Assembly: GCF_024462815.1 (NCBI RefSeq)
Contig: NZ_JANGCG010000011.1
Coordinates: forward strand, 37,784-101,783
Direction of reading: 5' to 3'
Length of the DNA stretch: 64,000 bases
From: Gemmiger formicilis
Lineage (GTDB): Bacteria; Bacillota; Clostridia; Oscillospirales; Ruminococcaceae
Shown one piece after another: positions 25,978 to 34,122 of this stretch. The notes beneath the pieces were generated by a model. That model was not told the DNA's origin. It searched no databases and was given only the letters and a program-made list of their open reading frames with translations. A program made the translations under genes and the position numbers. The first letter of the stretch is position 1. Every line of letters begins with the position of its first letter.

Positions 25978-26394
25978 TTACATAGTTTTGTGCAAGTACC
26001 AAAGTCGCACAATAAATACAATTTGTCCAATAGCATAAGCCCCAATAATAGTGAAACATGGGACTACTGTCATATATCCGGTGAAAATCAAAGCAAAAAT
26101 AGAAACAGCAATCGTAACATTCATTACCTTGAAGCCACTTGCCATAGCAGCATTACTAAGCGAAATATTTCTCTCGTCATTTTCCTCTATTTCCATTTCT
26201 TTGGTTTTCTTAACGAACAAGTCGCACACACCAGATACAATCAGCAAAATTCCAATGAGAGATGTACCTACTACTATTAAGTCGGGACGTGGCACAGGTA
26301 TTATTTCATGTACTCCCAAACCGTATGTTAGCAATCCTCCCAGTAGAATAATCATTCCTGTAACTGTCATTAAAATCAACAACCTTTTTTTCAT
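25978..26394 (-). CDS. DUF2178-like small membrane protein
   Basis: About 138 aa with four membrane segments in two pairs, separated by a conserved EIEENDERNISLSNAAMASG stretch typical of DUF2178 proteins. It is the second gene of a pair with the HTH regulator at 26397 (2-bp gap), a common pairing in Firmicutes. The role is unknown; the regulator probably controls both genes. AGGAGG precedes the ATG at 26394. Confidence 0.75.
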   Translation of the reverse strand: MKKRLLILMTVTGMIILLGGLLTYGLGVHEIIPVPRPDLIVVGTSLIGILLIVSGVCDLFVKKTKEMEIEENDERNISLSNAAMASGFKVMNVTIAVSIFALIFTGYMTVVPCFTIIGAYAIGQIVFIVRLWYLHKTM

Positions 26395-26396
26395 AA

Positions 26397-26594
26397 TCAA
26401 TCCTCCTCGTAAATAAAAATTTCTTCAATACTCATGTTGAAATATCTGGCAATCTTAAATGCCAACTGAATAGATGGGTTATAGCGTCCGTTTTCCAAAG
26501 AGCCGATGGTCTGGCGTGATACTTCCAATGCATTTGCTAAATCTTCTTGCTTTATGCCTCGTTGCTTTCGTAATTCTTCCAGGCGATTTTTCAT
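26397..26594 (-). CDS. Cro/C1-type transcriptional regulator
   Basis: A 65-aa protein that is almost entirely one HTH domain (QEDLANALEVSRQTIGSLEN, then GRYNPSIQLAFKIARYF), a compact YgzD-like repressor. The promoter in front of it carries a perfect palindrome and a second related site over the -35 box, so it very likely represses itself and the DUF2178 gene. Confidence 0.88.
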   Translation of the reverse strand: MKNRLEELRKQRGIKQEDLANALEVSRQTIGSLENGRYNPSIQLAFKIARYFNMSIEEIFIYEED

Positions 26595-26610
26595 GTCATC
26601 CTCCTCTCTT

Positions 26611-26677
26611 ATGGAAAGTTAACTTTCCATGCTTCCATTATATCACATAGTTCTTTTATGTCAAGTTAGCTTTCCAT
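26611..26677 (-). promoter_or_regulatory. Promoter with two operator sites for the HTH regulator
   Basis: On the minus strand TTGACA (664-659) and TATAAT (642-637) are 16 bp apart. ATGGAAAGTTAACTTTCCAT at 26611-26630 is a perfect 20-bp palindrome downstream of the -10. A second copy, ATGGAAAGCTAACTT, overlaps the -35. This is a clear layout for autorepression. Confidence 0.85.
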
Positions 26678-26888
26678 TTGCATTATATTTTATGAAACTT
26701 ATCGGCTGGGAACAGCTTGCAACGCAAGGTGTCCCCAGATGGCAAGTCCACAAAAGGGTAGCTGGCGGCAGCCAGCGCAGGGGAAGCGTAGCGTCCCCTG
26801 TATGATTTGGAGCAGATCTTGACTGCGGAAAATCACAGCCCTCCGGCAAGGCGCCTTCGGAGAACGCAATGCACCAACCTCTGGGTGG

Positions 26889-26918
26889 TGTATAATTGCG
26901 CCCTTAGTAAACTAAGGG
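26889..26918. other. oriT: Putative oriT of element A
   Basis: GTGTATAATTGCGCCCTT differs from the E1, E2 and E3 core by one base (T for G). It runs into an inverted repeat CCCTTAG / CTAAGGG. The 200 bp to its left hold short hairpins such as CTGGCggcaGCCAG and AGGGGAagcgtagcgTCCCCT. The place between mobA side and DUF3847 is as in the other elements. Confidence 0.72.
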
Positions 26919-27208
26919 GTTTCCGGCTTCTCCCGTTCCAGCAGTTTTTTCAATAGTTCCTGCGTGTCCTGCCTGTGAAAAATGAGTTTCAACAACAGCA
27001 TGACATCATCATCTGTCAGGCGTTCCGGCTCTTGCAGAAAACTTTCCAGCATACCGCCACGGGTACAGAGCCGGTGCGTTCGTTCCTTTCGGGTAAGCTG
27101 CTTTAACTGGTACTGCAATGCCTTTTCATCATTGATGGCTTTCTGCAGTTTCTTTTCGCTTTTCTCCAGCTCCCAGTTGAGTTTTTCCAGCTTTGAGGTC
27201 TCAGGCAA
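26912..27208 (-). CDS. DUF3847 family protein of element A
   Basis: A 98-aa protein with an N-terminal coiled coil and the KERTHRLCTRGGMLESFL segment of the family. It begins right after oriT and overlaps the Rep-like gene by 8 bp. A likely accessory factor for mobilization. Confidence 0.8.
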   Translation of the reverse strand: MPETSKLEKLNWELEKSEKKLQKAINDEKALQYQLKQLTRKERTHRLCTRGGMLESFLQEPERLTDDDVMLLLKLIFHRQDTQELLKKLLEREKPETP

Positions 27209-27542
27209 GGGCAGCGTCCTCCTTTCCCGGTATCAGCACATAAATCCGGTTTGGTTCTCCCACGCCCTGACGCACCCGCATGATAAGCCCAGCGGTTTCC
27301 AGTTCATTCAGAGAACGCTTGACCGTCATGGAGTTGCGGGACAGGACTGTAGCAATGGCTGTGACAGGGAAGCAGACAAACAGGATTCCGTTTTCGTCCT
27401 CCTGCCCTTTGGATAGCATAGCGTCCAGCATCCGGCAGTACATGACCTTTGCGGTGCTGCTGACTGGAAATCCTGTCAACGCTATGGGAAATGGCATACA
27501 CGGCGGCAATGGTGTGTCTATCGTCATAAATTCAAAATTCAT
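27201..27542 (-). CDS. Winged-helix replication-initiator-like protein
   Basis: A 113-aa protein with a single winged-helix core, SSTAKVMYCRMLDAMLSKG and ATVLSRNSMTVKRSLNELE then TAGLIMRVRQG. It resembles the N-terminal DNA-binding domain of replication initiator A proteins (compare 34119-34913) but lacks their C-terminal part. It could be a short initiator or a regulator. It overlaps the next gene by 4 bp. Confidence 0.65.
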   Translation of the reverse strand: MNFEFMTIDTPLPPCMPFPIALTGFPVSSTAKVMYCRMLDAMLSKGQEDENGILFVCFPVTAIATVLSRNSMTVKRSLNELETAGLIMRVRQGVGEPNRIYVLIPGKEDAALA

Positions 27543-27727
27543 TCGGTGTGTTCCTCCTTTTTCTTTGCTCGTTTGGATAAATAACGGGGGCAGTCAACCA
27601 CAACCGCCCGGAAGCTCTGCCTGCACCCATGCTGGCATTTCCGGCATAATTCGTTGTAAGTGACACGCCCCCGGTCATTGAGGTAAAAGGAAAGCTCATG
27701 CTTCCTCTTTTTGCTCATTCTCGGCAT
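27539..27727 (-). CDS. Small basic Cys-containing protein
   Basis: A 62-aa protein with LSFYLNDRGRVTYNELCRKC then QHGCRQSF and a C further on, so it may bind zinc through CxxC-x3-C. It belongs to a common small family in clostridial IMEs without known role. GGAGG precedes the ATG, and the 4-bp overlap with the next gene shows coupled translation. Confidence 0.65.
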   Translation of the reverse strand: MPRMSKKRKHELSFYLNDRGRVTYNELCRKCQHGCRQSFRAVVVDCPRYLSKRAKKKEEHTE

Positions 27728-28210
27728 ATTGCGCTTCCTCCCGTTTTTGTGTATGGTTTCGGGGCGATTTTCGGCAAAATTACGGTCATAGAGCCGCTTA
27801 AAATCTCCCGAAGTATCAGCGATAGGGTAGACTATCCCCCTATCAGATTGTCGTGTTTCGGTATCATTTCGGTGTCAGTTCGCCAGTTCTCCCCGGTGTC
27901 GTTCCTCCCCTGAATCTCACAGCGGCGTATCGCTCCCTTTGGTACGCTCGTTTCGGTCAGGGTTCCTCCATATCCCTGCCAAAATTCATGGCGCTACATC
28001 GCCGGGGAAGCATATCCCACACAGGCTGGTCATTCGATTGGAATAATCCATCGATGAACTACCTGTATCATAGAACATTTTTGTGCCCTGTGCCGTATGT
28101 CCACAAAGTAGGAATTAAGGGTAAAAATCAGAAATTTCCACGATTACGGAAAGTGTGATATAATCCAGATAAGCGGCAGCAATGAAACCGTTGGAAAGGA
28201 GCGTGTGCCC
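27728..28210. other. 483-bp intergenic region between divergent operons of element A
   Basis: No credible gene. It holds the promoter of the XRE gene near its right side and must hold the leftward promoter of the 27539-26912 operon, which I could not place with confidence. No iterons or long repeats are visible. Confidence 0.5.
28136..28164 (+). promoter_or_regulatory. Promoter of the XRE regulator
   Basis: TTCCAC (28136-28141) and TATAAT (28159-28164) with a 17-bp spacer. The XRE gene of E2 has a promoter with the same -35 (55605-55633). Confidence 0.7.
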
Positions 28211-29017
28211 ATGAAAGGAGCAACAAGCATACAGGAACGCCTTTGGGAACTCCGCAAGGACAAAGGCTTAAATCTGGAAGAACTATCAAAACTAACGGGT
28301 ATTTCTAAATCAGCCCTTGGCAGTTATGAAAAAGAAGATTTTAAGGAAATCAATCATGGCAACCTTATCACGCTGGCAGACTTCTATGGGGTTTCCGTCG
28401 ATTATCTGCTGTGCCGGACAGAGAACAGGGAGCAGATCAACACGCCACTGACGGAGCTGCATTTGAACGATGAAATGGTTGCACTTCTGAAAAGCGGACG
28501 GATCAACAACCGTCTGCTCTGCGAACTTGCCACCCATAAGGACTTTATCAAGTTTCTTGCGGACATTGAGATTTATGTGGATGGGATTGCCACCATGCAG
28601 ATTCAAAACCTCAACACCCTTGTCGATACTGTCCGGCATGAAATCATAGAACGGTATCGCCCTGGCGAAGATGACCCACATTTGAAAGTGCTGCAAGCCG
28701 CCCATATCAGTGATGATGAATATTTCAGCCACATGGTTCTGGATGACCTAAACCTGATTATCCGGGATATTCGGGAAACCCATAAAAAGGATAGTGAGAG
28801 TGCGCCCCAGACCACTGTTGCCAATGAACTGAAAGAAAATCTGGAAGCGGTCGAAAATTTCAAGGGCAGCCGTTTGGAAAAACTGGCAGTGCTTTACTGC
28901 AAGCAGCTCGGTATCAACTATAAAAATCTGTCAGATGAAGAATTTCGCTGGCTTATTCGGATTCTCCAAAAATCAAAGAAAACGGGAACGCCTATCAACC
29001 AGAGGAAAAAACGGTAA
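28211..29017 (+). CDS. XRE-family regulator, long form
   Basis: A 268-aa protein. The N-terminal HTH (IQERLWELRKDKGLNLEEL, KLTGISKSALGSYEKEDF) is followed by a long helical C-terminal domain that may bind a ligand or a partner. It is one of the few plus-strand genes and diverges from the Rep/mob operon, so it is the likely master regulator of element A. GGAAAGGAG precedes the ATG at 28211. Confidence 0.82.
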   Translation: MKGATSIQERLWELRKDKGLNLEELSKLTGISKSALGSYEKEDFKEINHGNLITLADFYGVSVDYLLCRTENREQINTPLTELHLNDEMVALLKSGRINNRLLCELATHKDFIKFLADIEIYVDGIATMQIQNLNTLVDTVRHEIIERYRPGEDDPHLKVLQAAHISDDEYFSHMVLDDLNLIIRDIRETHKKDSESAPQTTVANELKENLEAVENFKGSRLEKLAVLYCKQLGINYKNLSDEEFRWLIRILQKSKKTGTPINQRKKR

Positions 29018-29025
29018 AGGAAAAC

Positions 29026-29064
29026 CGCTGTTGCATGGTTTGTTGGATTCCATGTAGCAGCGGT
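29026..29064 (+). terminator. Hairpin after the XRE gene
   Basis: ACCGCTGTTGCATGG and CCATGTAGCAGCGGT pair over 13 of 15 positions. It lies between the convergent XRE and DUF1835 genes. The T-run is poor. Confidence 0.6.
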
Positions 29065-29078
29065 TTGTGCTGTGGTTA

Positions 29079-30041
29079 TTACTTCATTCGTTTTCTTAAT
29101 ATTCGGCGATAATTTGTTTCTCCCTTTGGTGCGTCCTGTATAATTTCCAACACACCATCTTCAAGCATTTTATCAATGCGATTGGAAATCCATACATCAC
29201 TAATTCCAAGTTGATATTTTCCTAAAACATTACCTATGACAATAGCCATTTTGAATTGCTCTGGCTGTTCCGCAATTTCACGAAGAATGAAACTATCATA
29301 TATATCTTCTGAAACGCTTTGCAATTTACCATTTAACATTGCACGCAAAGGTGCATTTTCATTTTGAAGTTGATTCCATTTCATAGCACAAGCTGAAAGA
29401 AATACAGGATTAGCTTTCTCTTGTAGAGTTATATAGTTTCCCCATTCGCCAGGAGAGACCTCGCCCCATGCTATTTTGGATGTCATAGTATTTTCTTTTC
29501 CATATTCCCATGTAGGTAACTTAACCAAATAAATTGTTGTCTGGCAGTTTAAGGGTTGAAGTTGTTTCATAAGCCAATACATACCACAAAGCTCATCTGG
29601 ATTATAGCTATACCAAATGCGAATTTCTTCCCCAGCTACATATCGTTCAATCACTGAGGTCAATGTAGTTTTAATTTTCTGTATTTTTTCTTCAACCTGA
29701 TAATCTAAATCCTCTACAAAGCAGACAGACAGCATTTTCTTGAAAACATTTTTCCGCTGTTCGCCAATTCCATTATCAGAAATATCTCCCACACTAAGAG
29801 CCATATCAAAACAATAAACATCACAGCTCTTGCCTCCCAATGGAATAGCATTCTCCCAAGCAATGCGTTCTTGTTCCTGTGCTTGAAGCTGTGCTTTTTT
29901 CATTTCATCTGAAGATGGAACACTCCCGTCTTCATGCCTCATAAATATTGAAACAGCACTTCCTCTATACTTTCCCTTGCCGTAAGTTTGGGCAATTTTC
30001 AAACTTCCACAGGCACTTTCACCAAATACAATTTCAATCAT
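29079..30041 (-). CDS. DUF1835/DUF3658-domain protein
   Basis: A 320-aa soluble protein. The N-terminal DUF1835 domain begins IEIVFGESACGSLKIAQ, with DMALSVGDISDNG further on, and the C-terminal DUF3658-type helical domain includes AIVIGNVLGKYQLGISD. Homologues are widespread in Firmicutes, biochemical role unknown. It is AT-richer than the transfer genes and lies between the XRE gene and TnpV, so it is probably cargo of element A. Confidence 0.75.
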   Translation of the reverse strand: MIEIVFGESACGSLKIAQTYGKGKYRGSAVSIFMRHEDGSVPSSDEMKKAQLQAQEQERIAWENAIPLGGKSCDVYCFDMALSVGDISDNGIGEQRKNVFKKMLSVCFVEDLDYQVEEKIQKIKTTLTSVIERYVAGEEIRIWYSYNPDELCGMYWLMKQLQPLNCQTTIYLVKLPTWEYGKENTMTSKIAWGEVSPGEWGNYITLQEKANPVFLSACAMKWNQLQNENAPLRAMLNGKLQSVSEDIYDSFILREIAEQPEQFKMAIVIGNVLGKYQLGISDVWISNRIDKMLEDGVLEIIQDAPKGETNYRRILRKRMK

Positions 30042-30070
30042 CTTATATACCTCCGATTTAATTGCTCCCG

Positions 30071-30448
30071 TTATGAATAAATCATCTCATGCAAAACAAT
30101 TTCTTCTGCCCGGTTATGAATGTTATTGCAACGCTGCACCCATTCCATTTGGTGGGTACGCTTCAATTCCTCGGTTACGCCCTCGGCAGTTTTCATCTGC
30201 TCCATGATGGTGTCTAACCGTTCCCGTGCCTGTTCGTTCAGGTCTGCAAGATATGTCCACAATTCCCCGGTCAGTATCAATGTATTCAATCTGGCTGGGT
30301 GGACTTCCCTTAAATATTCCCGGTGCATCCGTCCGTACTTTCCGATAGGGCGGTGTTCCTCCGGCAGTTTCAAGTCCGGGATGTAATAATCTCCGACAAG
30401 GATATAATCAATTCCGTTTTCCGTTATTCTTGGTTTCAATTCGCTCAT
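30071..30448 (-). CDS. TnpV-like transposon protein
   Basis: A 125-aa helical protein with VGDYYIPDLKLPEEHRPIG then KYGRMHREYLREVHPARLN. It matches the E2 protein at 56364 and the TnpV family that accompanies TnpX recombinases. Function not established. Its start overlaps the HTH gene by 41 bp. Confidence 0.75.
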   Translation of the reverse strand: MSELKPRITENGIDYILVGDYYIPDLKLPEEHRPIGKYGRMHREYLREVHPARLNTLILTGELWTYLADLNEQARERLDTIMEQMKTAEGVTEELKRTHQMEWVQRCNNIHNRAEEIVLHEMIYS

Positions 30449-30680
30449 GTTCCTTACCTCCTGTGGAAGCAGGCTCGTCTGGTACTAACTCAATCACATC
30501 AGTAATCTCACAATTCAGCGTTTCGCAGATACGGGCTAATGTATCCATGCTGATGTGCTTTCCCTCTTTGCTCATGTTGGCAATCATATTTGTTGTCATA
30601 CCAGCGGCAAGCCTTAAATCCTCTTTTCTCATATCACGCTCTAACAGTGTGTGCCAGAGTGGTTTATAGCTGATGTGCAT
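30408..30680 (-). CDS. Cro/C1-type HTH regulator near the right end of element A
   Basis: A 90-aa protein with MHISYKPLWHTLLERDMRKE, then DLRLAAGMTTNMIANMSKEG and ARICETLNCEITDVIEL, a YozG-like HTH. It is the first gene of element A from the right and probably controls TnpV and itself. The start at 30680 is the ATG with AGGAAAACAAT before it. Confidence 0.78.
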   Translation of the reverse strand: MHISYKPLWHTLLERDMRKEDLRLAAGMTTNMIANMSKEGKHISMDTLARICETLNCEITDVIELVPDEPASTGGKEHERIETKNNGKRN

Positions 30681-30743
30681 ATTGTTTTCCTGCCTTTCTA
30701 TCCATACCACCGGGGCGGCTGCCCCGGCAGGAACTTTTCTCTT

Positions 30744-30772
30744 ATTATAGCACCAATCTTGTGAAATCACAA
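30744..30772 (-). promoter_or_regulatory. Promoter of the HTH/TnpV pair
   Basis: Minus-strand TTGTGA and TATAAT are 17 bp apart. The -35 is part of a small palindrome TTGTGAtttCACAA, a likely operator. Confidence 0.65.
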
Positions 30773-30837
30773 TTTATTCTTGTAGCCTGCCGCTGATACC
30801 GTCTGGATTGTGCTCTTCCTTTCGTTTTTTGTTCCAA

Positions 30838-30865
30838 CTAATTAGCCATGAACTGTTTCATACCC
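30838..30865 (-). pseudogene. Maff2-like coding fragment at the right end of element A
   Basis: Reverse strand reads GGT ATG AAA CAG TTC ATG GCT AAT TAG, i.e. GMKQFMAN and stop. The first 21 bases match the resident maff2 sequence (GIKQLMA codons) at 17 positions. It lies exactly where element B meets A. It is either part of A's own end, imitating the target, or a relic of another ICE's maff2 carried along. Confidence 0.7.
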
Positions 30866-30904
30866 TGGCTTTTTGCTTATGTGTGATAAAGAAGCAATAG
30901 AAGT

Positions 30905-30955
30905 GCAAAAAATTTTGCCGTTCCTATCCGACACTTGGCCATTGTGTCGGATAGG
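30905..30955 (-). terminator. Terminator after recombinase B
   Basis: CCTATCCGACAC and GTGTCGGATAGG form a perfect 12-bp stem, nine bases before the recombinase stop side. The minus strand continues AACGGCAAAATTTTTTG. Confidence 0.75.
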
Positions 30956-30963
30956 TCGGGCGG

Positions 30964-32580
30964 TTATTCGGGCAAGTCAATCTTGCCGACAAAGCTGTAA
31001 TAAATCTCAATGTCCTGCCTGCGGGTGCCGTTCTCATCATAGCTGCACTCATGCACCACAATTTTCTCGATCATTTCCCGCAAGAGAGTGGGGGTCAGTT
31101 CTTCAAAGGCAAGGTGCTTGCGGACAATGCCCATAAATTTCTCGGCGTTGACGGTAGCTGCCTGTGACTTGTCCAGTTCGGCTTGCAGGGCGGCGGCTCT
31201 CTTTTTCAGCTCCGCTTGCTCGGCTTCGTAGTCAGCCGACAGTTCCATGAAACGCTCATCGCTGATTTTGCCGTTTACATTGTCCTCATACAGCCGCTTG
31301 ATAATGCGGCTGATTTCAGAAATGCGTTCCTGCGCCTGTTCAAGCTGCTTGATGGCTGCGGCGGTCTTTCGCTTGCCGCCGATCTCGTTCTGCTGGACAA
31401 GTAGTTTCACAAACCGGCTCTCATGCTTGGCTGCGTATTCGGTCACTTGCCGGAGATTTGCCAGGACACCAGCGGTCAACAGATCGGTGCGGATAAAGTG
31501 CGCCGTACAGTTGCGGGTGCGCTTCTTGTAGCTGCCGCAGATGTAGCAGTCCTGTTTGCGGTCTTTGTTCTGATACCGCTGCTGATACAGCACATGGCCG
31601 CAGTCGGCGCAGAACAAAATCCCGGAGAACAGCCCCACTTCATCGTAGCGGTTCGGGCGTTTGCGCTGTTTGCGTAACTCCTGCACCCGTTCCCATGTTT
31701 CCTTGTCGATGATCGGCTCATGGTGGTTCTCGAAAATGGCCTGCTTCTCGACGGGGTTCTCTATGCTGTGCTTGACCTTATAAGAAGGCTTTTCCGTTTT
31801 GAAGTTCACCAGACATCCGGTGTACTCTCGGTTTTCGAGGATATGAACGACGGTGTTGGTCGCCCATTTGCACTCATAGCCTGGGTGATAACGGCGGGTG
31901 CTGCCTGTCCGCTGATATTCCAGCGTCCCCGGCGTGGGGATTTGCTGCTCCGTCAGCATACGGGCAATCTTGGTCGGGCCGTTCCCGGCAAGGCAAAGCT
32001 GGTAAATCTGCTGCACCACCGGGGCGGCTTCCTCGTCTATAATAAAATTCTCGTCCTCGTCCATCACATAGCCGTAAACCGGCTTGCTGGTAACAGGCTT
32101 GCCGCTCATGCCTTTTGACTTTTTCACTGCCTTGATTTTCTTGCTCGTATCTCTCACCAGCCATTCATTGAACAGATTTCGCAGCGGGGTAAAATCGTTG
32201 TCCATGCCCTCGCTGGCACTGTCCACATTATCGTTGACAGCGATAAAACGCACACCCTTTTGAGGGAACAGCATTTCCGTGTAAAACCCTACCTGCAAGT
32301 AGTTTCGCCCTAACCGGCTCATGTCCTTGACGATGACCGTACCCACTTTCCCGGCTTCAATGTCCGCAAGCATGGCTTGAAATCCGGGCCGCTGGAAGTT
32401 CGCGCCGGAAAAACCGTCGTCGGTGTACCAGCGCAGATTGGTAAAGCCGTTCTGTTTTGCGTAGGTTTCGAGTATCCTTTTTTGGTTCGATATGGAATTA
32501 CTCTCGCCTTGCAATTCATCCTCGTGGGACAATCTCGGATAAAGGGCGGTAATGAGGTTTTGGGTGGCTTGTCTTAACAT
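30964..32580 (-). CDS. Large serine recombinase of element B
   Basis: A 538-aa protein. The catalytic serine is in ALYPRLSHEDE (Ser18) and VIVKDMSRLGRNYLQVGFYT follows. A recombinase domain, a zinc ribbon (CADCGHVLYQQ and CYICGS) and a C-terminal coiled coil complete it. It most likely inserted B next to A in maff2 using a CA overlap. The GGAGG-type site before the ATG lies beside a palindromic promoter. A TnpW-like gene lies upstream in the same direction. Confidence 0.93.
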   Translation of the reverse strand: MLRQATQNLITALYPRLSHEDELQGESNSISNQKRILETYAKQNGFTNLRWYTDDGFSGANFQRPGFQAMLADIEAGKVGTVIVKDMSRLGRNYLQVGFYTEMLFPQKGVRFIAVNDNVDSASEGMDNDFTPLRNLFNEWLVRDTSKKIKAVKKSKGMSGKPVTSKPVYGYVMDEDENFIIDEEAAPVVQQIYQLCLAGNGPTKIARMLTEQQIPTPGTLEYQRTGSTRRYHPGYECKWATNTVVHILENREYTGCLVNFKTEKPSYKVKHSIENPVEKQAIFENHHEPIIDKETWERVQELRKQRKRPNRYDEVGLFSGILFCADCGHVLYQQRYQNKDRKQDCYICGSYKKRTRNCTAHFIRTDLLTAGVLANLRQVTEYAAKHESRFVKLLVQQNEIGGKRKTAAAIKQLEQAQERISEISRIIKRLYEDNVNGKISDERFMELSADYEAEQAELKKRAAALQAELDKSQAATVNAEKFMGIVRKHLAFEELTPTLLREMIEKIVVHECSYDENGTRRQDIEIYYSFVGKIDLPE

Positions 32581-32603
32581 AAAATCCTCCGTTTCCGACA
32601 GCC

Positions 32604-32655
32604 AGCCCCACTATTCCGTGGTTTCATTGTACCACGGAACGGCGGGGGCTGTACA
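32604..32655 (-). promoter_or_regulatory. Palindromic promoter of recombinase B
   Basis: Minus-strand TACAAT (631-626) lies in the loop of TTCCGTGG / CCACGGAA, itself inside AGCCCC / GGGGCT. TGTACA lies 18 bp upstream as a weak -35. The hairpin could be an operator or attenuator. Confidence 0.55.
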
Positions 32656-32805
32656 GCGGCAAAAGCGTTAAATTTGCTTCTTTACAGCTTTTCAATTTTC
32701 CGATTTTTATGGTATGGGTTGTCGTCCCATATTTGCAGTAGAAAAGTTCATAACTCCGTGGTATACTCTGATTTAACAAAAAAATCAGAAGTTAAAGGAG
32801 AAAAC

Positions 32806-33006
32806 ATGAAGTATACAATAGATGAATTAACCGCGGCCAAAAGGCAAATTGATTCAACTCTGCACAAGCTAAGAGAAACAGTAAAAACATTTGAATCAAA
32901 GGATAATTCCGAGCGTTATAAATCACAAATCACATTGGCAAAGAGAAGAATAAAAGCCTTTGAAATTGCAAATTATTTTATAGAGAATGAGATTAAGAAT
33001 TGCTAA
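32806..33006 (+). CDS. Small coiled-coil protein, plus strand
   Basis: A 66-aa protein, MKYTIDELTAAKRQIDSTLH then KLRETVKTFESK and a helical tail. AAAGGAGAAAAC before the ATG is a strong ribosome site. It diverges from recombinase B and is AT-rich. No family recognised; the size and helical character would fit a regulator of the recombinase. A hairpin AGCGGtCATG / CATGgCCGCT at about 33028-33055 with a TTTT tail could end it. Confidence 0.6.
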   Translation: MKYTIDELTAAKRQIDSTLHKLRETVKTFESKDNSERYKSQITLAKRRIKAFEIANYFIENEIKNC

Positions 33007-33070
33007 AGCACTTCCGATTTTCGTTCCAGCGGTCATGCTCCCTGGCATGGCCGCTTTTCCATGCCCCGGT

Positions 33071-33265
33071 TCACGCCGGATAAGTCGGCTCCTGTGTAGC
33101 AGCGGCTTCCGCTTCCAGTACCCGCGCCATTTTGTCGGCGGCTGTGGTTGTGGTGTCTTTCTTGAAATAGCCGGACACGACAAGGACGGAATTGCCCATG
33201 CGGATTTCCGTCACACAGTCAGGGCGGCGGGTGGTGCGGGTGTCGTGCTGCTTGTTATCTGCCAT
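33071..33265 (-). CDS. TnpW-family small protein of element B
   Basis: A 64-aa protein with RRPDCVTEIRMGNSVLVVSG then YFKKDTTTTAADKMARVLEA. This is a typical TnpW family sequence. It lies between the ATPase and the recombinase and is read in the direction of the recombinase. Confidence 0.78.
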   Translation of the reverse strand: MADNKQHDTRTTRRPDCVTEIRMGNSVLVVSGYFKKDTTTTAADKMARVLEAEAAATQEPTYPA

Positions 33266-33279
33266 AGGCAATACTCCTT

Positions 33280-34122
33280 TCAGTCGGTAATCAGTTTCTT
33301 CATGCTCTCCATTTTCCGCTTGGCGGTTTCCTGCCGGAAGTTGTCGCCGGTAAAGCGTACCGGGACGCACATGGAAAGCAGGCGGTCATAAATCCGGGAA
33401 TGGGCGGTGTCCTCCGGGTTGTGCAGGTCGTCCAGCGTAAGGTTGGTCGTGACGATCAGCGGCTTGCCGCTGCGGTAACGGCTGTCAATCACATTGAACA
33501 CCTGTTCCAGCCCGTATTCCGTCCCGCGTTCCATGCCGAAGTCGTCAAGGATCAGCAGCGGATAACGACAAAGGCGGGAAATGTACTCGTTGCGCCCCTC
33601 AAAGCTGGCGGCAAGGTCATTGAGGATAAGAGCAAAGTTCGTCATGCGGACGGGGATTTCTTTCTCCATGAGGGCGTTTGCGATACAGCCTGCAAGGTAG
33701 CTTTTGCCGGTGCCTACGCCGCCCCAGAACAGGCAGCCGATATTGTCTGTCCGCATATCTTCCCAATGCTCCACATACCGGCGGGCAAGCCCGGTCTGCG
33801 GGTTCCTGCCGTTGTCGTTCTCGAAAGTCCAGTCCCGCATGGTGGGGTCGGTAAAGCCCCGGCGTTTCAGTTCTTCCACGGTGTCAAGGTGTCTGCGCCG
33901 CTTTTCGGCGGCTTCCCGTTCCTCGCGGGCGGTTCTCTGGCAGTCGCACTCTGCCGGGTGGCGGTCGCGCCCGAAGATAGCGGCCTTATCCGGCGCAAAA
34001 TAGGCTTCTTTCGGCTTGCGGCACTTGCCGCAGTACAGTAAACCGTCCTCGCCGGTGTAGTCCTCCGGCTCCGGGATGGTGGTCGTCATATTCTCCAAAA
34101 CCGCGTTGATTTCATTCTTCAT
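33280..34122 (-). CDS. IstB/DnaC-like ATP-binding protein
   Basis: A 280-aa protein. The N-terminal zinc-type cluster (YCGKCRKPKE, ECDCQRTAREE) is followed by an AAA+ domain with Walker A GGVGTGKSYLAG and Walker B LLILDDFGMER. It is the helicase-loader type found beside RepA-like initiators and should load a host DnaB helicase at the element's replication origin. It overlaps the Rep gene by 4 bp. Confidence 0.88.
   Translation of the reverse strand: MKNEINAVLENMTTTIPEPEDYTGEDGLLYCGKCRKPKEAYFAPDKAAIFGRDRHPAECDCQRTAREEREAAEKRRRHLDTVEELKRRGFTDPTMRDWTFENDNGRNPQTGLARRYVEHWEDMRTDNIGCLFWGGVGTGKSYLAGCIANALMEKEIPVRMTNFALILNDLAASFEGRNEYISRLCRYPLLILDDFGMERGTEYGLEQVFNVIDSRYRSGKPLIVTTNLTLDDLHNPEDTAHSRIYDRLLSMCVPVRFTGDNFRQETAKRKMESMKKLITD

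Larger units (their letters stand above)
20083..30865 (-). mobile_element. Element A: MOBQ mobilizable element inserted in maff2
   Basis: The left boundary is where maff2 ends (CCCC then AATTAGG). The right boundary is CCC before TG AGC, read from a Maff2-like fragment at 30838-30865 that abuts element B. The overlap dinucleotide fits CC (GG on the minus strand). Contents: recombinase at the left end, TnpW-like, VirE helicase, CHC2 primase, mobA, DUF2178, HTH regulator, oriT, DUF3847, Rep, a small gene, XRE regulator, DUF1835 protein, TnpV and a second HTH. Unlike E1 and E2, the recombinase 3' end faces the element end. The length is 10.8 kb. The right boundary rests on the Maff2-like fragment and is less firm than the left. 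Confidence 0.72.

Noticed and set aside
24915..25985. Plus-strand frame of 356 aa
   Set aside because: Antisense to mobA of element A; sequence is typical of reverse-complement reading of a charged helical gene.
32581..33070. Boundary of an element to the right of recombinase B
   Set aside because: The E1/E2-type end motifs (AGCATATATC, TTGTCAAG) are absent there, and the TnpW-recombinase order fits element A; the Maff2-based junction on the other side is better supported.
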